From positions 1-40,774 of the forward strand of contig NZ_JAAKDT010000033.1 in the NCBI RefSeq assembly GCF_011038785.1: 40,774 nt of DNA. Direction: 5' to 3'. The stretch comes from Parabacteroides sp. ZJ-118 (GTDB taxonomy: Bacteria > Bacteroidota > Bacteroidia > Bacteroidales > Tannerellaceae). Made by a program: the position numbers and the translations under genes. Positions 1 to 6,160 of the stretch are shown here, one piece after another (within the stretch, counting starts at the first letter, position 1; every line of letters starts with the position of its first letter). Under the pieces are notes generated by a model, which worked only from the letters and a program-made list of their open reading frames with translations, did no database searches and was not told where the DNA came from.

Positions 1-416
1 TTGATAAGACCTTCCAATCGTTGGTTCGTATAAACAGCGCTCTCATCACGTCCGTATATCTGCTCGTAATCATACAATTTCCTCTCTAACTCGTTCAGAA
101 GCCGATCCTTGTCCGTGTGCTTGGCCGTACTCATGTCGAAATGAAGCACAGGATGGCTCGTCCACTCCTTCTCTAATTTCTCGATGGACAACCCCTCGAA
201 CAACTCCTTACGCCCCTCGAAGTAACAGCGGAGCGTAGAGGTCAGCAACGACTTACCGAAACGGCGGGGACGGCTCAAGAAGATATATTTCGAGTCTGAA
301 TGCGTCAACCGATAGACCAAATCCGTCTTATCAGCATACACATAACCACCCTCCCGGATTTCCGAGAATGTTTGGATTCCTATCGGATATAATCGTCTCC
401 CTTTCATAATCTTCAT
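1..416 (-). CDS. AAA-ATPase-like / PD-(D/E)XK family protein, third tandem copy, partial (N-terminal part only)
   Basis: Only the first ~138 codons are in the window; the gene continues past the left edge. The protein is almost identical to the start of the two upstream copies: the conserved opening around RRLYPIGIQTFSEIREG, then the RPRRFGKS nucleotide-binding loop. Its segment near residues 99-138 is the same variant as the copy ending at 416. Two in-frame starts are possible: ATG at 416-414, overlapping the previous stop as TAATG, or ATG at 407-405. Either way it is 0-8 bases from the preceding gene and has no promoter of its own, so it is probably co-transcribed and translationally coupled with it. 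This differs from the junction between the first two copies, which includes a promoter. Function as for the full copies. Confidence 0.85.
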   Translation of the reverse strand, partial: MKIMKGRRLYPIGIQTFSEIREGGYVYADKTDLVYRLTHSDSKYIFLSRPRRFGKSLLTSTLRCYFEGRKELFEGLSIEKLEKEWTSHPVLHFDMSTAKHTDKDRLLNELERKLYDYEQIYGRDESAVYTNQRLEGLI

Positions 417-1993
417 TAATTTTTAATACACCCATCTTCTATCTTCCACTCTTCAATCGTACGTTTCTCCGTACTGAAATTGATAGCTACCTTCACCACC
501 GGAAGGCCGCAGAGGGCGAAGCGTTCGGGATATTCCTTCAGGTCGATCTGCTCCATGGCAGCCTCGGCGCTTTGATCCAGTTTCAACTCAATCACGTAAA
601 GCGTGGAAGGTGTGCAGAGCACCATGTCCACGCGCCCCTTCGGCGTACGGACCTCTACATCCACATAATTGCCGAGCAGCGTGAAAATCACATAAAGCAA
701 TTGCTGGTAATGACCCTCATAATGCGTATTCTCGCAATAGGGGATCGTAGAGAGGACCGTGCGCATCAAACGCAACGCACCCTCCATGTCACCGTTGTAG
801 ATCTTCTCCGCCATTTCCGCCACCAGCGTATTCAGTTCGGCGGGACGTTGCACGTAGTTGGGTAATAGGCTGCGCATCAAGCCGATTCGCACCTCCCTAT
901 TTGGGATGTCCAACTGATACAGGTCGGAAAAATGGGAATAGCCCTTGATCGTGATATAGCCGCTTTGGTATAGCAACGGCGTGATGCTTGTCATCCGTTC
1001 CGTTGGCGCGTCAAAATCGGCTGCCACACATTTTCGATTGCCGATCTCCTGCGGGATCACATGGTACTTACGCAACATCTCGATCAGGTAGGTAGGCGTT
1101 CCACTGCCGAACCAGTAGGAGTCGATCCGACCGTTGGCCAATGCGTTCAGCAAACTGAACGGATTGTATATATCAGGCGACGGCCATGCGAAATGGTACC
1201 CGTCGTAATTCTGTTTCAATGATTTCAAAGCCTCTTCCGGGGTAACGCCGAGGTTAGCAGCCAACCGGTCAATGCCTTCGCCCATCTGTTCCTGCATCTC
1301 CTCCTCTGTGATGCCGCAGAGCGTGGCATACTCCGGAAACATGCTGATGTTCAATATATTGTTTAGCCCACTAAAGATGCTCAGCTGGGAGAACTTCGTG
1401 ATACCGGTCAGGAAGACGAAACGAAGGTAGGGGTCGCAGGCCTTCAACGGGCTGTAGAAATTGCGCATCACGTTGCGCAACTGGGGCAAGTCTTTTTCCT
1501 CATGCACCACATCCAAGAGTGGAGCGTCGTATTCATCGATCAAGACCACTACCTTTTGCCCCGTCTGCTTATAAGCCCGCTTGATAAGACCTTCCAATCG
1601 TTGGTTCGTATAAACAGCGCTCTCATCACGTCCGTATATCTGCTCGTAATCATACAATTTCCTCTCTAACTCGTTCAGAAGCCGATCCTTGTCCGTGTGC
1701 TTGGCCGTACTCATGTCGAAATGAAGCACCGGATGACTCGTCCACTCCTTCTCCAATTTCTCGATGGCCAGACCCTCGAACAGCTCCTTACGACCCTCGA
1801 AGTAGCTACGGAGCGTGGAGGTCAGCAACGACTTACCGAAACGGCGGGGACGGCTCAAGAAGATATATTTCGAGTCTGAATGCGTCAACCGATAGACCAA
1901 ATCCGTCTTATCAGCATACACATAATTACCCTCCCGGATTTCCGAGAATGTCTGGATCCCTATCGGATATAATCGCCTATTTAGTCCTTTCAT
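416..1993 (-). CDS. AAA-ATPase-like protein with C-terminal PD-(D/E)XK nuclease domain, second tandem copy
   Basis: 525 aa. Residues ~5-290 match the AAA-ATPase-like family (PF09820 type): P-loop-like RPRRFGKS at 48-55 and Walker B LIDEYD at 151-156. The C-terminus carries a PD-(D/E)XK nuclease-like fold (PDDEXK_9 type), with Asp456 in GRVDMV and Glu469-x-Lys471 in VIELKL. The family is abundant and often multi-copy in Bacteroides and Parabacteroides; its biological role is unknown to me, and a DNA-processing or defence role is only a guess. It differs from the upstream copy mainly at residues 99-142 and at the C-terminal tail (ends GCIKN here). The start at 1993 has the same upstream sequence as the first copy, including a TATCTTTG -7 element. 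Confidence 0.9.
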   Translation of the reverse strand: MKGLNRRLYPIGIQTFSEIREGNYVYADKTDLVYRLTHSDSKYIFLSRPRRFGKSLLTSTLRSYFEGRKELFEGLAIEKLEKEWTSHPVLHFDMSTAKHTDKDRLLNELERKLYDYEQIYGRDESAVYTNQRLEGLIKRAYKQTGQKVVVLIDEYDAPLLDVVHEEKDLPQLRNVMRNFYSPLKACDPYLRFVFLTGITKFSQLSIFSGLNNILNISMFPEYATLCGITEEEMQEQMGEGIDRLAANLGVTPEEALKSLKQNYDGYHFAWPSPDIYNPFSLLNALANGRIDSYWFGSGTPTYLIEMLRKYHVIPQEIGNRKCVAADFDAPTERMTSITPLLYQSGYITIKGYSHFSDLYQLDIPNREVRIGLMRSLLPNYVQRPAELNTLVAEMAEKIYNGDMEGALRLMRTVLSTIPYCENTHYEGHYQQLLYVIFTLLGNYVDVEVRTPKGRVDMVLCTPSTLYVIELKLDQSAEAAMEQIDLKEYPERFALCGLPVVKVAINFSTEKRTIEEWKIEDGCIKN

Positions 1994-2032
1994 GACCCTC
2001 TTTGAATTTTAAATGTTACCTCTTCTCCCCAA

Positions 2033-2040
2033 CAAAGATA
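2033..2040 (-). promoter_or_regulatory. -7 element of the promoter for the second tandem copy
   Basis: On the minus strand this reads TATCTTTG, a match to the Bacteroidetes -7 consensus TAnnTTTG, 40 bases before the ATG at 1993. The surrounding ~60 bases are nearly identical to those before the first copy. No convincing -33 TTG is present. Confidence 0.5.
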
Positions 2041-2064
2041 ATCACATTTACGATTCCTCCACGC

Positions 2065-3645
2065 CTATCCTGATAATAATCCCCCATCTTCTATCTTCCA
2101 CCCCTCGATCGTACGCTTCTCCGTACTGAAATTGATGCCGACCTTCACCACCGGAAGACCGCAGAGGACGAAACGTTCGGGATACTCCTTCAGATCGATC
2201 TGCTCCATGGCTGCCTCGGCGCTTTGGTCCAGCTTCAACTCGATCACGTAAAGCGTGGAAGGTGTGCGGAGCACCATGTCCACACGGCCCTTCGGCGTAC
2301 GGACCTCCACATCCACATAATTGCCGAGCAGCGTGAAAATCACATAAAGCAGCTGCTGGTAATGGCCCTCGTAATGCGTGTTCTCGCAATAGGGGATCGT
2401 GGAAAGAACCGTGCGCATCAAACGCAACGCACCCTCCATGTCACCGTTGTAGATCTTCTCCGCCATTTCCGCTACCAGCGTATTCAGCTCGGCGGGACGT
2501 TGCACGTAGTTGGGTAACAGGCTGCGCATCAAACCGATCCGCACCTCCCTGTTCGGAATGTCCAACTGATACAGGTCGGAAAAACGGGAATAGCCCTTGA
2601 TCGTGATATAGCCGCTTTGGTACAGCAACGGCGTGATGCTCGTCATCCGTTCCGTTGGCGCGTCAAAGTCGGCCGCCACGCATTTTCGATTACCGATCTC
2701 CTGCGGGATCACGTGGAACTTACGCAGCATCTCAATCAGATAAGTAGGCGTCCCGCTACCGAACCAGTAGGAGTCGATCCGACCGTTTGCCAGCGCGTTC
2801 AGCAAACTGAACGGATTATAGATATCAGGCGACGGCCAAGCGAAATGGTATCCGTCGTAATTCTTTTTCAATGACTTCAAAGCCTCTTCCGGGGTAACGC
2901 CGAGGTTGACTGCCAAACGGTCAATACCCTCGCCCATCTGTTCCCGTATCTCCTCCTCCGTGATGCCGCAGAGCGTGGCATACTCCGGGAACATACTGAT
3001 GTTCAATATATTGTTCAACTCGCTAAAGATGCTCAGTTGGGAGAATTTCGTGATACCCGTCAGGAAGACGAAACGCAAGTAGGGGTCGCACGCCTTCAAC
3101 GGGCTGTAGAAGTTACGCATCACGTTGCGAAGAACGGGAAGATCCTTCTCCTCGTGCACCACATCCAAGAGCGGAGCGTCGTACTCATCGATCAAGACCA
3201 CTACCTTTTGACCCGTCTGCTCGTAAGCACGCTTGATAAGTCCTTTCAACCGTTGATTCACCTTGATCTCTCCCTCTCCTCGGCCATATTGAGCCTCGTA
3301 ATTGATCAGTTTTTCCTCTAACTCAAGGATCAGGTCTTCTTTATCCATGTGCTTGGCCGTACTCATGTCGAAATGAAGCACCGGATGGCTCGTCCATTCC
3401 TTCTCCAATTTCTCGACGGCCAGCCCCTCGAACAGTTCCTTACGACCCTCGAAGTAGCTGCGGAGCGTGGAGGTCAGCAACGACTTGCCGAAACGGCGGG
3501 GACGGCTCAAGAAGATATATTTCGAGTCTGAATGCGTCAACCGATAGACCAAATCCGTCTTATCAGCATACACATAATTACCCTCCCGGATTTCCGAGAA
3601 TGTCTGGATCCCTATCGGATATAATCGCCTATTTAGTCCTTTCAT
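2065..3645 (-). CDS. AAA-ATPase-like protein with C-terminal PD-(D/E)XK nuclease domain, first tandem copy
   Basis: 526 aa, same architecture as its neighbour: RPRRFGKS loop near residue 50, LIDEYD Walker B near 151, C-terminal RVDMV...VIELKL nuclease motif. It is nearly identical to the second copy except around residues 99-142 and at the tail. Its last residues (GGLLSG) are encoded by sequence that elsewhere is non-coding upstream DNA of this gene family (2067-2086 matches 3717-3736). The duplication junction therefore replaced the original end of the gene. Its own promoter-like element lies at 3685-3692. It is the most upstream of three copies; the last gene before it, also on the minus strand, is the 143-aa ORF 426 bp away. 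Confidence 0.9.
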   Translation of the reverse strand: MKGLNRRLYPIGIQTFSEIREGNYVYADKTDLVYRLTHSDSKYIFLSRPRRFGKSLLTSTLRSYFEGRKELFEGLAVEKLEKEWTSHPVLHFDMSTAKHMDKEDLILELEEKLINYEAQYGRGEGEIKVNQRLKGLIKRAYEQTGQKVVVLIDEYDAPLLDVVHEEKDLPVLRNVMRNFYSPLKACDPYLRFVFLTGITKFSQLSIFSELNNILNISMFPEYATLCGITEEEIREQMGEGIDRLAVNLGVTPEEALKSLKKNYDGYHFAWPSPDIYNPFSLLNALANGRIDSYWFGSGTPTYLIEMLRKFHVIPQEIGNRKCVAADFDAPTERMTSITPLLYQSGYITIKGYSRFSDLYQLDIPNREVRIGLMRSLLPNYVQRPAELNTLVAEMAEKIYNGDMEGALRLMRTVLSTIPYCENTHYEGHYQQLLYVIFTLLGNYVDVEVRTPKGRVDMVLRTPSTLYVIELKLDQSAEAAMEQIDLKEYPERFVLCGLPVVKVGINFSTEKRTIEGWKIEDGGLLSG

Positions 3646-3736
3646 GACCCTCTTTGAATTTTAAATGTTACCTCTTCTCCCCAACAAAGATAATCACATT
3701 TACGATTTCTCCATACCTATCTCGATAATAATTCTT
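2067..3736. repeat. Direct tandem repeat unit (~1.65 kb) carrying an AAA-ATPase/PD-(D/E)XK gene and its upstream region
   Basis: The gene and its upstream ~90 bases recur with a period of 1652 bp (ATG at 1993 versus 3645). Upstream homology runs out at the ATTATTATC block, at 3728-3736 for the first copy and 2078-2086 for the second. That is exactly where the first copy's coding end meets the second copy's upstream region. A third partial unit (1-416) joins differently. Confidence 0.8.
3685..3692 (-). promoter_or_regulatory. -7 element of the promoter for the first tandem copy
   Basis: Minus strand TATCTTTG, 40 bases upstream of the ATG at 3645. It suggests that the tandem genes can be transcribed independently of the antiterminator locus. 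No clear -33 TTG was found. Confidence 0.5.
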
Positions 3737-3866
3737 TACTTATCGGGGTTGTTCGCTCTTTTTCCGTTCCCGACTCCGTTCAATCGGCCGGTTCAGATCT
3801 ACGGATTGCTTTATGTCGGGAACAGGCGAACCTTGGAGGCATAAAAGTCTCCTTCTCTCTTTTTGC

Positions 3867-3910
3867 GATTCATCTTTCACTACGTTTTAAATTCGGGGTG
3901 AAAGTGAATC
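3867..3910. repeat. Imperfect inverted repeat in the 3646-4071 non-coding region
   Basis: GATTCATCTTTCAC at 3867-3880 pairs with GTGAAAGTGAATC at 3898-3910, with one unpaired base and a 17-base loop. A second inverted pair, GTTCCCGAC (3766-3774) with GTCGGGAAC (3815-3823), lies nearby. No U-tract follows, so neither looks like a standard terminator. The whole 426-bp stretch holds no supported gene. Confidence 0.5.
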
Positions 3911-4013
3911 TATTTATAAGGAATGTCAATATGGTCTAAAGTGACTGCTTACGAAGTAGCTGACATGCGGGGCTTTGTTTCGTACAAAAAGCATCTTAGG
4001 TTCATCCCCCATG

Positions 4014-4064
4014 TATCTTAGGTGCGTTGGTAAAGTATCTTAGGTGCGTTGGTAAAGTATCTTA
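4014..4064. repeat. 22-bp tandem direct repeats, 2.3 copies
   Basis: Two perfect 22-bp units (4014-4035 and 4036-4057) are followed by the first 7 bases of a third (4058-4064). Each unit starts TATCTTAGG and ends GGTAAAG. A degenerate beginning (CATCTTAGG) sits further upstream at 3992-4000. The array ends 7 bases before the stop codon of the minus-strand 143-aa gene, so it would be in that gene's 3' untranslated region. Function unknown. Confidence 0.85.
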
Positions 4065-4071
4065 TTGTTCC

Positions 4072-4503
4072 TTATTTCGCTTGATCAGACCATTCAAGCC
4101 TAGATGCAGGCAACCCTTCCACCTCGCCGGCATGCCACTCACGGTAGGCCGCTATGGGAAGTCCGGGGACGGTCAATAGCTTGTAATCCTTCTCGTCCTT
4201 TTTAAGGATGTGCGCACGGGCATACGCACGGAGCGAGCGATCCGTGACGGATACCATCACCACCGGGAAGGGGTAACCGAACAGGCGCATCGGCATGGTC
4301 TCGCTGTCCGGGAACGCACGGCGCAACTGGTAGGCCGAGCGCTCGAAGGCCACCCAATAGGATCCCGTGCAATAGAGGTGTATCGCATTTCGGTTCGCAC
4401 GCTCGCGATCCATGATCTCTGCCAAACGCGCACGCAACAGGTTCATCAACCGGATGCCCGAAGGAACGTCGCACCCCTCTCTCTCTTCTCTCATAGCTCT
4501 CAT
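4072..4503 (-). CDS. Hypothetical protein, 143 aa, linked to the UpxY-like antiterminator
   Basis: I do not recognise this protein. It is a soluble-looking, Arg-rich polypeptide with no signal peptide or membrane segment. Central features are an IHLYCTGSYWVAFERSAY stretch (~41-58) and a hydrophobic FPVVMVSVTD segment. It begins 35 bases after the antiterminator stop, on the same strand, so the two are very likely one operon. In Bacteroides capsule loci the gene after upxY is often upxZ, encoding an inhibitor of other UpxY proteins. This protein is of similar size and position but shows no UpxZ resemblance I can recognise. A partner or modulator of the antiterminator is an inference from position only. 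The start at 4503 is the first ATG after the antiterminator; M4 or M20 are alternatives. Confidence 0.75.
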   Translation of the reverse strand: MRAMREEREGCDVPSGIRLMNLLRARLAEIMDRERANRNAIHLYCTGSYWVAFERSAYQLRRAFPDSETMPMRLFGYPFPVVMVSVTDRSLRAYARAHILKKDEKDYKLLTVPGLPIAAYREWHAGEVEGLPASRLEWSDQAK

Positions 4504-4538
4504 GTATCACTTTCCCCTGTCGACTGCCTACTAGATCG

Positions 4539-5678
4539 TCAACCGATCTCGTGCCCGAACCAACGGTCGTAATCACGTAAACGATGTATCAATACGGACT
4601 TGCTCTTCTTGGGTGAGGCCTCGGCTTGCCAAGGGTCAACCAGCTCGTGCGCCATGCGCTGGTAAAGGCTGCTGTCCGTGCAGCCGTAGAGCGTGACCAA
4701 CAACAAGGCGCGGGATTGCGCCGCCTTTACCGCGGGGAGTATGCTACGTACCGTAGCGTGCAAGCGATCGAACTCATCCGTCTCGCCCAACAGCTTGTAG
4801 GCCGGGAGGAGTAACGAGTATACCTTACAACGCGTCACATCGGTGTCCGGACTGAGGAAGGCATAACCGCAAAGCACCTCGCGGGCCAGGCGAAGATCCT
4901 CCTCGCGCACGACACCGCCGGAACGGTGACGACCCAGGGCATCGTGAAGCCCCTTGGCGATACGGTCGTTGTCCAAATGGGTATAGATATGCTTGCTCCT
5001 CGCGTTCAACTCGATCAGCTCGTACTCGCCACGCCTCACCTCAAACAAGGGAACCCACATACAATCGAGGATGCGCACCATCACGTCCTTATGACCACCG
5101 CCCGGCTGGATCACCACCTCCGCCTCCATTCCCGAGAAAGCGCCCGAGGTGATACGCACACGGTCGCCTTTCAGCAAACGAGCATTATCCGGCACATATA
5201 CGGGAAGCTCGTTGGAATACGATTTCGCCACCCAACGTAAGGTATCCATCTCGCAATCCGAGAGGTAGGGAAAGTAAGACGGTCCGTCGGAGGAGATCCG
5301 GGGTAGGAAATTGTACAGGGGAAGCGTTCGCTTCATCCGGAAGATCTCGTTCTCCGAGGCGTGGATGAACACGTAGTTGTATAGCAGGGGTCGCCTTGTG
5401 TTGACCAGCTTGCCACCTACCTTCCTCGCCTCGACGTACGAGGGAGCGAAATACTCGAACAACGTCTCCCCGCGACGCTCGCGGCGGGAAAGCTCCGCGT
5501 CCAACCCCTTCGAGGGGCTGATCTTGTCACGCCCGCCACCCGCGGTAGGAAGCGTGAGCACGTACCAGCGGACAGCCTCTTGGTCACGTCGCTTGCGAAC
5601 ATGCTCCATGATCCTATCCGAGCACTTGCTTGTCAATAGTTCCATCCTTATGATTATCTTTTCCAGTGGTTGTCTCAT
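4539..5678 (-). CDS. UpxY/NusG-family transcription antiterminator with long C-terminal extension
   Basis: 379 aa. Residues ~36-150 resemble a NusG N-terminal (NGN) domain, starting at AVRWYVLTLP and including RPLLYNYVFIH. Residues ~168-196 form a KOW motif (KGDRVRITSGAFSGMEAEVV). UpxY proteins in Bacteroides act on the 5' leader of capsule operons to let RNA polymerase read through, and are usually about 170-190 aa. Here ~155 further residues (225-379), charged and probably helical, follow the KOW domain and resemble nothing I know. The start is uncertain: ATG at 5678, or ATG at 5645 (M12), which is preceded by AAGG. The gene lies just downstream of an invertible promoter segment, so its expression is expected to be phase variable. 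Confidence 0.85.
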   Translation of the reverse strand: MRQPLEKIIIRMELLTSKCSDRIMEHVRKRRDQEAVRWYVLTLPTAGGGRDKISPSKGLDAELSRRERRGETLFEYFAPSYVEARKVGGKLVNTRRPLLYNYVFIHASENEIFRMKRTLPLYNFLPRISSDGPSYFPYLSDCEMDTLRWVAKSYSNELPVYVPDNARLLKGDRVRITSGAFSGMEAEVVIQPGGGHKDVMVRILDCMWVPLFEVRRGEYELIELNARSKHIYTHLDNDRIAKGLHDALGRHRSGGVVREEDLRLAREVLCGYAFLSPDTDVTRCKVYSLLLPAYKLLGETDEFDRLHATVRSILPAVKAAQSRALLLVTLYGCTDSSLYQRMAHELVDPWQAEASPKKSKSVLIHRLRDYDRWFGHEIG

Positions 5679-5801
5679 GGCCCGAAAACAGACCTCACGA
5701 CAATTCGGAGCCCTACCAAGATACCTTTATATCATCTTGATAAACAGTTATTTATATTTTGCTTTTTGGCAATACTGAAAATTACCATCGCTTGAATCGG
5801 T

Positions 5802-5820
5802 TAGCTACTTGGCGAGTAGC
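5802..5820 (+). repeat. Left inverted repeat (recombination site) of an invertible segment
   Basis: TAGCTACTTGGCGAGTAGC is the exact reverse complement of 6142-6160. Each arm is itself a near palindrome (GCTACT-TGGCG-AGTAGC), typical of a core site where two tyrosine recombinase monomers bind around a short crossover spacer. It lies between the antiterminator start and the recombinase stop. Confidence 0.85.
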
Positions 5821-6141
5821 CAAAAATCAGGTATCGGGGGGGCCGTAGAATGATGCGGATACGTATGTTTTATCTTTAAAATCTGCGTACATCTGCTCGA
5901 TCCGCGTCATCTGCGGCTCATTTTACCGCTTCATGCGGAATAAAGGCAAAAGGGATATACCTTCTGCCCGGATCGTCATGCGCATACATGAACGGGAAAG
6001 ACAGAATAAGGGGAAAAACACCCGTCCAATAAGCCGGAACGAAGCCATGGGCGGATTGACAATACGTAAAAAAGGAAAGTTTTACTCCGAAAAGGCTTGA
6101 TTTTCGTTTTTTTTCCTTACATTTGCGCCCGTAATGCGAGC
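5821..6141. promoter_or_regulatory. Predicted invertible promoter segment (phase switch), shown in OFF orientation
   Basis: A 321-bp non-coding stretch bounded by perfect 19-bp inverted repeats, adjacent to a tyrosine recombinase gene and upstream of a UpxY-like gene. The only good Bacteroidetes promoter I find inside it (6097-6125) points right, away from the antiterminator. Inversion would move the -7 element to about 5844-5837 on the minus strand and start transcription near 5830, giving the antiterminator a leader of about 150-185 bases. Inversion itself is inferred from structure, not seen. Confidence 0.75.
6097..6125 (+). promoter_or_regulatory. Promoter inside the invertible segment
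   Basis: TTG at 6097-6099 and TACATTTG at 6118-6125 are separated by 18 bases, matching the Bacteroidetes -33/-7 layout (TTTG, TAnnTTTG). A T-rich tract fills the spacer. It fires rightward through the right repeat arm into the antisense strand of the recombinase gene in the given orientation. Confidence 0.7.
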
Positions 6142-6160
6142 GCTACTCGCCAAGTAGCTA
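6142..6160 (-). repeat. Right inverted repeat (recombination site), overlapping the recombinase stop codon
   Basis: GCTACTCGCCAAGTAGCTA, the exact reverse complement of 5802-5820. It includes the TAG stop codon of the recombinase (6158-6160). Because the arms are identical, inversion would leave that stop intact. Confidence 0.85.

Noticed and set aside
4014-4064. CRISPR array
   Set aside because: The 22-bp units are directly adjacent with no spacers, and no cas genes are nearby.
5701-5760. Terminator hairpin in the antiterminator leader (CAAGAT...ATCTTG)
   Set aside because: The stem is only 6 A/T-rich pairs and no T-run follows, so it is too weak to call.
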